Shown: piece after piece, positions 40,425 to 47,746 of the stretch
How positions within the stretch are numbered: the first letter of the stretch is position 1
Layout of the letters: each line of letters starts with the position of its first letter
Made by a program: the position numbers and the translations under genes
Origin: Geothermobacter sp964501815
GTDB lineage: Bacteria > Desulfobacterota > Desulfuromonadia > Desulfuromonadales > Geothermobacteraceae
Reading direction: 5' to 3'
NCBI GenBank assembly: GCA_964501815.1
Contig: CAZCUR010000008.1
Coordinates: forward strand, 1 to 48,760
DNA length: 48,760 nt
Notes under the pieces: model-generated
Database searches by the model: none
The model's input: only the letters and a program-made list of their open reading frames with translations
What the model was told of the DNA's origin: nothing

Positions 40425-41960
40425 GTGAAACTCGGCATCGGTGCCAAACTCTTCTTCTACACCGGAACCATTCTGGCGGTCGTGTTGCTGACCGCCTTTT
40501 TCGTGCTGGAACGCAATCAGGCCCACCAGTGGCAGCAGGCGCTGGTAGCGCAAAGCCGCGCTTTTGTCCGTTTTGCCACGCCTGAGGTCATGAAACTGTT
40601 CCGCGGCCAGTTCGCCGGGGATTCCCCTGCGCATCATCAGGTCGGTCGTCTCCTGGCTGCCAATCCCGACCTGATGCGGGTGGCCCTGTACAGCTCCGGC
40701 GGACGCCGGCTCTATCTGTCAGACCCCTTTGGTGATTACCCTCCGGTGGCGTTGTCTCAACGTCTGGACCTGGCGGATTTGTCTCTGGGCAATGCCGACC
40801 ATGAGATTTATGTGCGCCAGCGCAGATTGCCCGAAGGGCCCGCCGTTCTTGATCTGGTGGTGCCGGTCCTGGGACCGACGGGGGAACGTATCCTTTTCGC
40901 CCGCTATGTCATCAGTACAGGACGGGTCGAGGAGAGGATTGGCGAGATCAGGGTGCGTTTCGCCCTTATTGCCCTGGGCGCCCTGGGAATTTCGCTGGTG
41001 TTGGCCGGGCTGGTTGCGCGCAGGTTCACCAGGCCCCTGGAAGAATTGACCCGGGGGGTGCGCGCCGTCGGTGCGGGTCGGCTCGAAACCCAGATGCCGG
41101 CGGACCGCGAGGATGAAATCGGCCAGCTGGCCAAGGCTTTCAACGAGATGGCGACCAGCCTGGCGGCGAGCCAGCAATCCCTGACCGAACGCAATCTTGA
41201 ACTGCAAAAGGCCAATGAGGAACTGAAGATGGTCCAACGGCAGCTGATCCGTTCGGAACGGCTGGCGGCCATCGGTCAGCTGGCTGCCGGAGTCTCCCAC
41301 GAAATCGACAACCCGGTGGGCATCATCCTCGGCTATGCCGAATTGCTCCTGGATGACCTGGAGGAAGACGATCCCCGTCGGGACGATGTGCTCGGCATCA
41401 TTGAGGAGTGCCGGCGCTGCCGGCGTATTACCGGCGGATTGCTGGGCCTGGCGCGTTCGGCGCCGGAGGAAATGGTGGCCATCGACCTTCTGGAGCTTGT
41501 GGCCGGTGTTCTGGACAGCCTCAGGCCCCAGAAGCTCTTTCGTTATGTCGCCCTGCATGTCCATCCGAAAAGGGGGCACTTTCGTGTGCGGGGGGATGCC
41601 GACCAGCTGCGTCAGGTGCTGGTCAATCTGCTCCTGAACGCGGCACAGGCCATGCAGGGGCGGGGCCGCATCGATCTTGAGCTGGCTCAAAACGGAGGTC
41701 TGGTCGAACTGTTGGTGCGTGATGACGGACCGGGGGTCCCCGCCGAGGTGGCCGAAAAGATTTTCGAGCCGTTTTATTCCACCAAGTCAAGTGATGAAGG
41801 GACCGGACTTGGACTGTCCCTGTGTCGAAAGCTGGTTGAAGATCACGGGGGCAGCCTGGATCTGGTTGCCAGTGACCGGGGGGCCTGTTTTCGGTTGGCT
41901 TTTCCCGCCCTGCAGGAGGAAAAAAACTTTGACAACCAAAAGGGCGATTTCATACCATAG
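40425..41960 (+). CDS. HAMP-domain sensor histidine kinase (orphan)
   Basis: 511 residues from GTG 40425; the frame extends back to 40332 but that lies upstream of the predicted transcription start. Two membrane helices (about 8-28 and 178-198) enclose a periplasmic sensor domain; HAMP (about 198-250) with RRFTRPLEELTRGV; coiled linker; H-box GVSHEIDNPVGIILGY with phospho-His292 (Asp replaces the usual Asn in HEINNP); N-box LVNLLLNAAQAM, DDGPGVP and GTGLGLSLCRKLVEDHGG. No response regulator is adjacent; polyprenyl synthase follows. Promoter is divergent from ccoN, so a link to respiration or oxygen is possible but unproven. Confidence 0.9.
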   Translation: MKLGIGAKLFFYTGTILAVVLLTAFFVLERNQAHQWQQALVAQSRAFVRFATPEVMKLFRGQFAGDSPAHHQVGRLLAANPDLMRVALYSSGGRRLYLSDPFGDYPPVALSQRLDLADLSLGNADHEIYVRQRRLPEGPAVLDLVVPVLGPTGERILFARYVISTGRVEERIGEIRVRFALIALGALGISLVLAGLVARRFTRPLEELTRGVRAVGAGRLETQMPADREDEIGQLAKAFNEMATSLAASQQSLTERNLELQKANEELKMVQRQLIRSERLAAIGQLAAGVSHEIDNPVGIILGYAELLLDDLEEDDPRRDDVLGIIEECRRCRRITGGLLGLARSAPEEMVAIDLLELVAGVLDSLRPQKLFRYVALHVHPKRGHFRVRGDADQLRQVLVNLLLNAAQAMQGRGRIDLELAQNGGLVELLVRDDGPGVPAEVAEKIFEPFYSTKSSDEGTGLGLSLCRKLVEDHGGSLDLVASDRGACFRLAFPALQEEKNFDNQKGDFIP

Positions 41961-41987
41961 CAAGACTTTCCCCCGGCGGTTGAGGCA

Positions 41988-42956
41988 ATGCAAAACGTAT
42001 TGAAATTACTTAAAAATGATCTTGAGGCGGTTGAGGCGCAATTTCGGGAAGACCTCCGTTCGGATGTCGCTTTAATCCGCAAGGTCGGTGAGTACGTGCT
42101 GGGCAGTGGCGGTAAGCGGGTGCGGCCGATGCTGCTTTTGCTGTCCGCCCGACTGGCGGGATATCAAGGGGACAAGCACATCGGTCTTGCCAGCGTGGTC
42201 GAATTTATTCACACCGCCACCCTGCTTCATGACGATGTTGTCGACGGCGCCGCCCTGCGTCGCGGGAATGCTTCAGCCAACGCCGTTTGGGGGAATGAGG
42301 CCTCCGTGCTGGTCGGCGACTTTCTCTTTGCCAAATCCTTCTCCATCATGGTGCGTGACGGCAATCTCGCCATTCTCAAGGCCCTGTCCGATGCCACCAC
42401 CATGATGGCGGAAGGCGAGGTGCTGCAGCTGGTTTCCACCTGTGACCTCGATCTGACCGAAGAGCGGTATATCGAAGTTGTGCGCAACAAGACCGCGGTC
42501 CTCATGGCAGCGGCCTGTCAGTGCGGCGCCATCCTTGCCGAAGCCTCTGAGGAGCAGGAAAACGCCCTGCGTGAGCTCGGCATGAAATTGGGGATCGCCT
42601 TTCAGTTTATGGACGACGCGTTGGACTATGTGGCGGATCAGAAGGAGTTCGGCAAGCGGCGCGGACAGGATCTGGCCGAGGGGAAGATGACCCTGCCGCT
42701 GATTCATACCCTGCGCCAGGCCAGCGATGACGAGGTGCGTCGCATCGAGGAGATCGTTGAACTGGACGAACTGGAAGATACCCACATCGAAGACGTCGTC
42801 GCCCTGATTGAGCGCTATGGCGGTATCGACTACACCCGGCGCCGGGCCGGCGAGCTGGTCGCCGAAGCCAAAAAGCTGCTCGAAATCTTCCCGGATTGTG
42901 CTGAAAAGGCCGCTTTTTGCACGCTTGCCGATTACGTGGTGGGGCGCAATCTCTGA
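41988..42956 (+). CDS. ispB: Long-chain polyprenyl diphosphate synthase (quinone side chain)
   Basis: 322 residues. Trans-isoprenyl synthase motifs GGKRVRPMLLLLSA, first Asp-rich motif LLHDDVVDGAALRRG and second FQFMDDALDYV. Residues before the first Asp-rich motif (FIHTATLLHDD) are the small/aliphatic type of long-chain synthases such as octaprenyl diphosphate synthase, rather than FPP synthase. Would make the side chain for menaquinone. Complements the short-chain enzyme at 11066-11956. SD is weak. Confidence 0.9.
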   Translation: MQNVLKLLKNDLEAVEAQFREDLRSDVALIRKVGEYVLGSGGKRVRPMLLLLSARLAGYQGDKHIGLASVVEFIHTATLLHDDVVDGAALRRGNASANAVWGNEASVLVGDFLFAKSFSIMVRDGNLAILKALSDATTMMAEGEVLQLVSTCDLDLTEERYIEVVRNKTAVLMAAACQCGAILAEASEEQENALRELGMKLGIAFQFMDDALDYVADQKEFGKRRGQDLAEGKMTLPLIHTLRQASDDEVRRIEEIVELDELEDTHIEDVVALIERYGGIDYTRRRAGELVAEAKKLLEIFPDCAEKAAFCTLADYVVGRNL

Positions 42957-42981
42957 TTTGGGTGCCAGAAATCAGCAGAGT

Positions 42982-43010
42982 CCCCGCCCTAGCAGCCCCG
43001 TAGGGTGGGG
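42982..43010 (+). promoter_or_regulatory. Strong hairpin upstream of the second histidine kinase
   Basis: CCCCGCCCTA (42982-42991) / TAGGGTGGGG (43001-43010), 10-bp stem with one G-T pair and loop GCAGCCCCG, not followed by T. It occupies the expected SD region of the kinase gene starting at 43026, so it may restrict translation or protect a processed end. Confidence 0.45.
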
Positions 43011-43025
43011 CAGATCCGGTCATTG

Positions 43026-45524
43026 ATGTTTCGACTCAATCTGCATCGCAAGGTCCTGATCGCCTTCTGGGTGCTGTCGATTCTCCCCCTTGTCATTCTT
43101 GCTCTCAATTCCAGTCACAGCCTGCGCCTGGTTGAACGCCTTCTTCTTGAAGGCGCAACGCGGGCCCTCAACGAGCAGGCCTCCGAGGCTCTGGAGGTGC
43201 GTGCCGAACTGGTCGCCCGGGAAGTCGGGGATTTTCTTCGTTCCATCGAGGAGGATCTGCGCGCCCTGAGTCTGCTGCCGGTCGATGCCTCCATCTACCG
43301 CGATTTCGCCCGGTCCCACCGCCGGCAGATCTGGTACCGGCGTCTGGATGTCGATCCCCCCCGTGATGTTCTCGAAGATATTCTGCTCTACAGTGAAATT
43401 GCTTATGTCCGGGCGGACGGCCGCGAACGTATTCGCATTGTCGATGGGGAACTGTCCATGGAGCTGCGCGACGTTTCCCGTCCCGAAAATACCACCTATC
43501 GCAGCGAAGACTATTTTCAGCGTGCCGCGGCCCTGCCGAGCGGGGAAATCTATGTCTCGCATGTGACCGGCTGGCACGTCGACAAGCTGCAGGCGCTGGC
43601 CGGCGCATCCCGCCCCGAGGAGGCGGTCAACGGCCGCCCGTATCGGGGGGTGATCCGTTTTGCCACCCCTGTTCGAGCTCCCGACGGTTCCCTGCGTGGT
43701 GTCATCGTGCTCAGCCTCGATCACCGGCACCTGATGGAATTCACCCAGCACATCACACCGACCCGGGAACGCTATGTCGTCTACCCGTCCTACGACAGCG
43801 GCAACTACGCTTTCATGTTTGATGACGAAGGCTGGATTATCACCCACCCCAAACCCTGGGATATCAGGGGGCTGGACCGCAACGGACGGCTGGTGCCGCC
43901 GTACACGGAGCAGACGCCGCCGGAATGGGTGGCCCGGGGGCTTATTCCCTTTAACCTGCGCTATGCCGGTTTTGTCCATCCCAACTATCCGGTGGCGGCC
44001 GCCGAGGTTCTGGAGGGGAAGTCGGGAGTTGTCGACGTCACCAATGTCGGTGGTTCGCAGAAAATCATGGCCTATGCCCCCATCTTCTACGACGGCGGTG
44101 ATTACGGGAAGACAGGCATTTTCGGTGGTATCACCATCGGCGCCGAAGTGAAAAATTTTCATCAGCCCGCGCTGCAGGCGGCGGAGCTGATTCAGAAACA
44201 GTTCACCTCCTTTATGACCCAAAGCTGGTTTCTCATTACCCTGACCGGACTGGCGGTCATTGTGGCCGCCTACCAGCTTTCGCGCGGCATCGCCCTGCCG
44301 CTGCAGGACCTGATCCGCGGCACCCGCGAGATGGCCCGGGGCAACCTGTCAACCCGCCTTACGGTCTTCAGCAATGATGAAATCGGTGAGCTGACCCGTT
44401 CGTTCAATACCATGGCGACCGAGTTGCGCACGCGTCGGGAGAGACTGCTGCGCACCCTTGTCGCCTTGCGTCGCTCCCGCAAGGAAATCCTGCGTGAACG
44501 CAACTTCAAGGAAACCGTTTTCGAAAATATCGAAACCGGTATTTTGACCCTGACCCCCGAGGGGCAGGTCAGTTTGCTCAACGGACCCGCGCGAAGCATG
44601 CTCGGACTTGGCTCCGGGGAACACGCGTTACACTGGCGCCAGTTGCTGGCAGACTGGCCCGAACTGGTCCTCAGTCTGGAACGGGGGCTGGAAAAGGACA
44701 GGAGTACGCGTTGGAGTGAGTACGTCACGCTGGAGCGTGAAGGTCGCAAGCTGACCTTCCGTCTGGCGCTTTTCCCTCTGGGGAACCGGCATCTGTCAGG
44801 ACATATTGTCACCATTGAGGATCTGACCGAGAGGGTGCAGATGCGGCAGCGGATGGAGCGCATGGAGCGTCTGGCCTCCCTGGGGCGCCTCTCGGCCGGC
44901 CTGGCTCACGAGGTGCGCAACCCCCTGACGGGCATCAGCCTCCTGCTCGACGAGCTGCACGACCGACTTTTGGAGCGCAAGGGGGATCAGGAACTGATCC
45001 GCCGCGCTTTGGAAGAAATAGAACGGCTGGAACAGCTGGTCGGCAGTCTGCTCAGCTTTTCTACGGTCACCCGCGGGGAGCGCCGTCCCGGCGACCTCGG
45101 CAGGGTTGTCGCGGACCTGTTGCGTCTGGTGGAAAAGCAGCTGAAAAAACAGGGAATCGCCTTGCAGTTCGACAGGGAAGAGGCCCTGCCCGAGGTCTGT
45201 TTCGATGCCAACCGGATCAAGCAGGCTCTGCTCAATCTCATTACCAATGCCATGGATTCAATGCCCCATGGCGGAGTTTTGCAGGTGGGTTTGGCCGCCT
45301 GTGACGGAGGGGTGCTCCTGACCCTCCGGGACACGGGCACCGGCATGGACGCTGAACAGCTCGCGATGATTTTTGAACCCTTCTATACCAGCAAAGAAGG
45401 AGGGACGGGTCTGGGTCTGGCCATTACCCATAACATCATTTCCGAACATGACGGGCGCATTGACGCCGAAAGTCAGGTGGGGCAGGGGAGCCTGTTCCGC
45501 ATTTGGCTGCCCGCCTCTGGCTGA
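43026..45524 (+). CDS. Two-component sensor histidine kinase with large periplasmic domain, HAMP and PAS
   Basis: 832 residues from ATG 43026; the GTG at 43005 lies inside a strong hairpin. Membrane helices at about 8-28 and 400-418 enclose a roughly 370-residue periplasmic sensor, probably of the double-Cache type (Tyr-rich FDDEGWIITHPKPWDIRGLD segment). HAMP (about 420-470), coiled coil, PAS (about 505-600: VFENIETGILTLTPEGQVSLLNGPA), H-box LAHEVRNPLTGI (His628), N-box LLNLITNAMDSMPHGG, GTGLGLAITHNIISEHDG. NtrB-like kinase core. The sigma-54 response regulator begins 148 bases later and is the obvious partner. Confidence 0.92.
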   Translation: MFRLNLHRKVLIAFWVLSILPLVILALNSSHSLRLVERLLLEGATRALNEQASEALEVRAELVAREVGDFLRSIEEDLRALSLLPVDASIYRDFARSHRRQIWYRRLDVDPPRDVLEDILLYSEIAYVRADGRERIRIVDGELSMELRDVSRPENTTYRSEDYFQRAAALPSGEIYVSHVTGWHVDKLQALAGASRPEEAVNGRPYRGVIRFATPVRAPDGSLRGVIVLSLDHRHLMEFTQHITPTRERYVVYPSYDSGNYAFMFDDEGWIITHPKPWDIRGLDRNGRLVPPYTEQTPPEWVARGLIPFNLRYAGFVHPNYPVAAAEVLEGKSGVVDVTNVGGSQKIMAYAPIFYDGGDYGKTGIFGGITIGAEVKNFHQPALQAAELIQKQFTSFMTQSWFLITLTGLAVIVAAYQLSRGIALPLQDLIRGTREMARGNLSTRLTVFSNDEIGELTRSFNTMATELRTRRERLLRTLVALRRSRKEILRERNFKETVFENIETGILTLTPEGQVSLLNGPARSMLGLGSGEHALHWRQLLADWPELVLSLERGLEKDRSTRWSEYVTLEREGRKLTFRLALFPLGNRHLSGHIVTIEDLTERVQMRQRMERMERLASLGRLSAGLAHEVRNPLTGISLLLDELHDRLLERKGDQELIRRALEEIERLEQLVGSLLSFSTVTRGERRPGDLGRVVADLLRLVEKQLKKQGIALQFDREEALPEVCFDANRIKQALLNLITNAMDSMPHGGVLQVGLAACDGGVLLTLRDTGTGMDAEQLAMIFEPFYTSKEGGTGLGLAITHNIISEHDGRIDAESQVGQGSLFRIWLPASG

Positions 45525-45672
45525 ATTTCACCATTTCTTTAAAACCTCTCATCTTTTTGCAGCTTTCTAGTGGCGGAAAGTCACCACTTTGGGCTTGCTC
45601 CTCAAGGTGCTATCCCCTAGACTGGTATACGTTTTTGGGGAACACCGTCTTTTTTTGGGGTGAGTGCCGGTT

Positions 45673-47049
45673 ATGGAAAAGATTCTGATTGTCGATGATG
45701 AAGCCTTTATTCGGGAAAATCTCGAACGCATTTTGACGGAAGACGGCTACCGGACCTTTTCGGTCGACAGTGGTCAGGCAGCCATCGATATGGTGACGGC
45801 GGAGGAGATCGACCTGGTCCTGCTCGACCTCAACCTTGGTACGACCAGCGGCCTGGACGTGCTCCGTACTCTCAAGGAGATTGATCCCGGACTGCTGGTC
45901 ATCATCATTACCGGCTATGGGACAGTCGAAAGCGCCGTTGAGGCCCTGAAACTGGGCGCTTACGACTACATCAAAAAACCTTTCAAGGCCGATGCCATTC
46001 ACCTCATTGTCCGTTTGGCCCTGGAAACACAGAGTCTGCGACGGGAGGTGAGGCAGCTCAAACGTGGTGGCCGTCAGGAGGGCGGCGACATGGTTGGCGC
46101 CAGCCGCCACCTGGAACAGGTCTTTCGCCAGGTGCGTGAGGTGGCCAAACATGAAACCGCGACCGTACTGATTACCGGTGAAAGCGGGGTGGGCAAGGAA
46201 CTTGTCGCCCGGGCGATTCATGACCTGTCGCCACGCAGTCAGCGCCCCTTCGTGGAAATCAATTGCGGCAGTCTCCCCTTCAACCTGCTGGAAACAGAGC
46301 TGTTCGGCCACGAACGGGGTGCCTTTACCGATGCCAAGACCCGCAAAATCGGGCTGTTTGAAGAAGCCAACGGCGGCACCATTTTTCTGGATGAAGTCGG
46401 GGAGATGGATCTCAACCTGCAGGTCAAGCTGTTGCGGGTGCTGGAAGACCGGCGCATTCGCAGGCTTGGAGGCACGCGCAATATTGATATCGATGTGCGG
46501 GTGGTGGCGGCCACCAACCGGGACCTGAAGGAGGCCATTGAACAAAAGGCTTTCCGAGAAGACCTTTTTTACCGGCTCAACGTGTTTCCCATCCACATTC
46601 TGCCCCTGCGCGAGCGGCGTGAGGATATTCCTCCGCTTCTGGATCACTTCATAGGGATCTTTGCCCGGGCCTTCAACAAGAAGGTACGGGGTGTTTCCCG
46701 GGAAGCCCTGGACCTGCTTTGCCGGTATCACTGGCCCGGCAACGTCAGGGAGTTGAAGAATGTGGTGGAACGTATCTGTATCATGCACAATGTCGATATC
46801 ATCCGGCCGGAGCATCTGCCCGGGGAAATCTGGGGAGACGCGCCCCGGAGTGAATCACCGTTCAGTTTTGAAATCCCACCAGGTGGCATAGCCCTTGAGG
46901 ACATGCTGGCCGACATTGAAAAGGAACTGATCGCCAAGGCCATCAGCATCACCGGAGGCAATGTCGCCAAAACGGCCCGCCTGCTCCATGTTCCGCGCGG
47001 CACCCTGCGGTACAAGTTGGAAAAATACGGTTTTCGCCAGGAGGATTGA
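45673..47049 (+). CDS. Sigma-54-dependent response regulator (NtrC family)
   Basis: 458 residues from ATG 45673 (GGGGTGAG eight bases before). Receiver domain (1-120) with Asp8-Asp9, phosphoacceptor Asp52, TGYGTVESAVEALKLGAYDYIKKPF; AAA+ domain (about 140-365) with Walker A GESGVGKE, loop 1 GAFTDA in place of the usual GAFTGA, Walker B GGTIFLDEVGEMD, and RLNVFPIHILPLRER; Fis-type HTH at the end (ITGGNVAKTARLLHVPRGTLRYKLEKYGF). Activates RNA polymerase carrying sigma-54 when phosphorylated by the upstream kinase. A consensus sigma-54 promoter lies 134 bases after its stop. Confidence 0.94.
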   Translation: MEKILIVDDEAFIRENLERILTEDGYRTFSVDSGQAAIDMVTAEEIDLVLLDLNLGTTSGLDVLRTLKEIDPGLLVIIITGYGTVESAVEALKLGAYDYIKKPFKADAIHLIVRLALETQSLRREVRQLKRGGRQEGGDMVGASRHLEQVFRQVREVAKHETATVLITGESGVGKELVARAIHDLSPRSQRPFVEINCGSLPFNLLETELFGHERGAFTDAKTRKIGLFEEANGGTIFLDEVGEMDLNLQVKLLRVLEDRRIRRLGGTRNIDIDVRVVAATNRDLKEAIEQKAFREDLFYRLNVFPIHILPLRERREDIPPLLDHFIGIFARAFNKKVRGVSREALDLLCRYHWPGNVRELKNVVERICIMHNVDIIRPEHLPGEIWGDAPRSESPFSFEIPPGGIALEDMLADIEKELIAKAISITGGNVAKTARLLHVPRGTLRYKLEKYGFRQED

Positions 47050-47080
47050 TGTCCGGGTGGCGAACGGTCGCAATGTACTG

Positions 47081-47098
47081 GCCGGTTTCAGCCGGTTT
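47081..47098 (+). promoter_or_regulatory. Tandem GCCGGTTT repeats, candidate enhancer
   Basis: Two GCCGGTTT copies (47081-47088 and 47091-47098), one helical turn apart, about 110-125 bases upstream of the predicted sigma-54 transcription start. Position suits an NtrC-family enhancer. An AT-rich stretch (47103-47160) lies between and could bend to loop the activator onto the promoter. Confidence 0.35.
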
Positions 47099-47182
47099 GC
47101 CGTGATTTAAAATAAACACAATTATATGTCAAAAATGCAAAAGTATATTTAAATGATTCGTTTTGTGGCAGCTGTGAGGCGC

Positions 47183-47198
47183 TGGCATCGAACTTGCT
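47183..47198 (+). promoter_or_regulatory. Sigma-54 promoter of small RNA C
   Basis: TGGCAT-CGAAC-TTGCT: -24 GG at 47184-47185 and -12 GC at 47196-47197, separated by exactly 10 bases. Compare the consensus TGGCAC-N5-TTGCW. Predicted start about 47207. Confidence 0.8.
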
Positions 47199-47206
47199 CA
47201 AAAAAG

Positions 47207-47291
47207 GGACCCGTTGACGGACCCTGCTCTTTCTCCCCAAAGGGTCTTCGGGCTCGGGTGCATCCTCCTCCGCACCCGGGCCTTTTTTTTT
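47207..47291 (+). ncRNA. Predicted sigma-54-dependent small RNA C with two C-rich loops
   Basis: About 85 bases from the predicted start to the end of a nine-T run. First hairpin: GACCC/GGGTC (47220-47224 with 47242-47246) with a loop containing UCUUUCUCCCC. Second: intrinsic terminator, 11-bp stem GGCTCGGGTGC/GCACCCGGGCC (47251-47261 with 47272-47282) and loop AUCCUCCUCC. Both loops are complementary to purine-rich Shine-Dalgarno sequences. No SD-started reading frame fits. It lies immediately after the sigma-54 response regulator gene, the arrangement of luxO-qrr. Expression has not been shown. Confidence 0.7.
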
Positions 47292-47292
47292 C

Positions 47293-47347
47293 GACGGGCG
47301 GTCTTTTTCCGCCAGCTCGGCGTTGGATTGCTCTTCACTTGTGCGAC
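47293..47347 (+). repeat. 55-bp direct repeat, left copy at the assembly gap
   Basis: Identical base for base to 47448-47502 on the other side of the N-run. It is the left half of the 120-bp palindromic element, cut by the gap. Confidence 0.9.
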
Positions 47348-47447
47348 NNNNNNNNNNNNNNNNNNNNNNNNNNNNNNNNNNNNNNNNNNNNNNNNNNNNN
47401 NNNNNNNNNNNNNNNNNNNNNNNNNNNNNNNNNNNNNNNNNNNNNNN
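47348..47447. other. Assembly gap (100 N)
   Basis: Exactly 100 N, a placeholder length. Because the flanks share an identical 55 bases, typical of contigs ending on the same k-mer, the true gap may be zero, negative, or a repeat copy. Open reading frames crossing it are meaningless. Confidence 0.97.
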
Positions 47448-47450
47448 GAC

Positions 47451-47570
47451 GGGCGGTCTTTTTCCGCCAGCTCGGCGTTGGATTGCTCTTCACTTGTGCG
47501 ACGTAGCCTCCGGCTACGCCTTACGCGTTCAGTCGCAATCCGCCTTGATCTGACGAAAAAATCCTCGCCC
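47451..47570. repeat. 120-bp imperfect palindromic element (REP/MITE-like)
   Basis: Symmetrical about 47510: centre CGTAGCC-TCC-GGCTACG, outer pairs GGATTGC/GCAATCC, CAGCTC/GATCTG, TTTTT/AAAAA and GGGCG/CGCCC at the ends. Non-coding. The assembly break inside its other copy suggests it is dispersed in the genome. Confidence 0.7.
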
Positions 47571-47700
47571 CTGAAACGGGACGTTGCGGCTGCCTAAGCC
47601 AGGGCCGGCGACTATCCTGTGTCCGCTTTCGTCCTGTGCCATCCCTTGCTCCTGCGTGCGGTTTGTCCCGCGGTCTATTCCGGTGATTGCGGCAGGTGAC
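47571..47700. other. Intergenic stretch without recognised content
   Basis: Between the palindromic element and the hypF promoter. I see no reading frame with an SD, no hairpin with a T-run and no further repeat here. Confidence 0.5.
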
Positions 47701-47702
47701 TT

Positions 47703-47718
47703 TGGCATGTTAGAAGCA
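47703..47718 (+). promoter_or_regulatory. Possible sigma-54 promoter of hypF
   Basis: TGGCAT-GTTAG-AAGCA with GG (47704-47705) and GC (47716-47717) 10 bases apart. The -24 element is good; the -12 lacks the two T. Predicted start about 47728, 19 bases before the ATG. Hydrogenase maturation genes are sigma-54-dependent in several bacteria. Confidence 0.45.
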
Positions 47719-47746
47719 TAGCCACAGCTGTTTCGGGAGTCTGTTC

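Noticed and set aside
45525..45672. Possible sigma-54 promoter or terminator between kinase and regulator
   Set aside because: TGGTAT-type matches lack the GC at -12, and the AGTGG/CCACT hairpin has a short stem and no T-run. The regulator is probably co-transcribed with the kinase.
47153..47597. Reading frames of 76-127 codons running through the N-run
   Set aside because: They exist only because N codons are not stops; the region is a gap inside a palindromic repeat and holds an RNA terminator.
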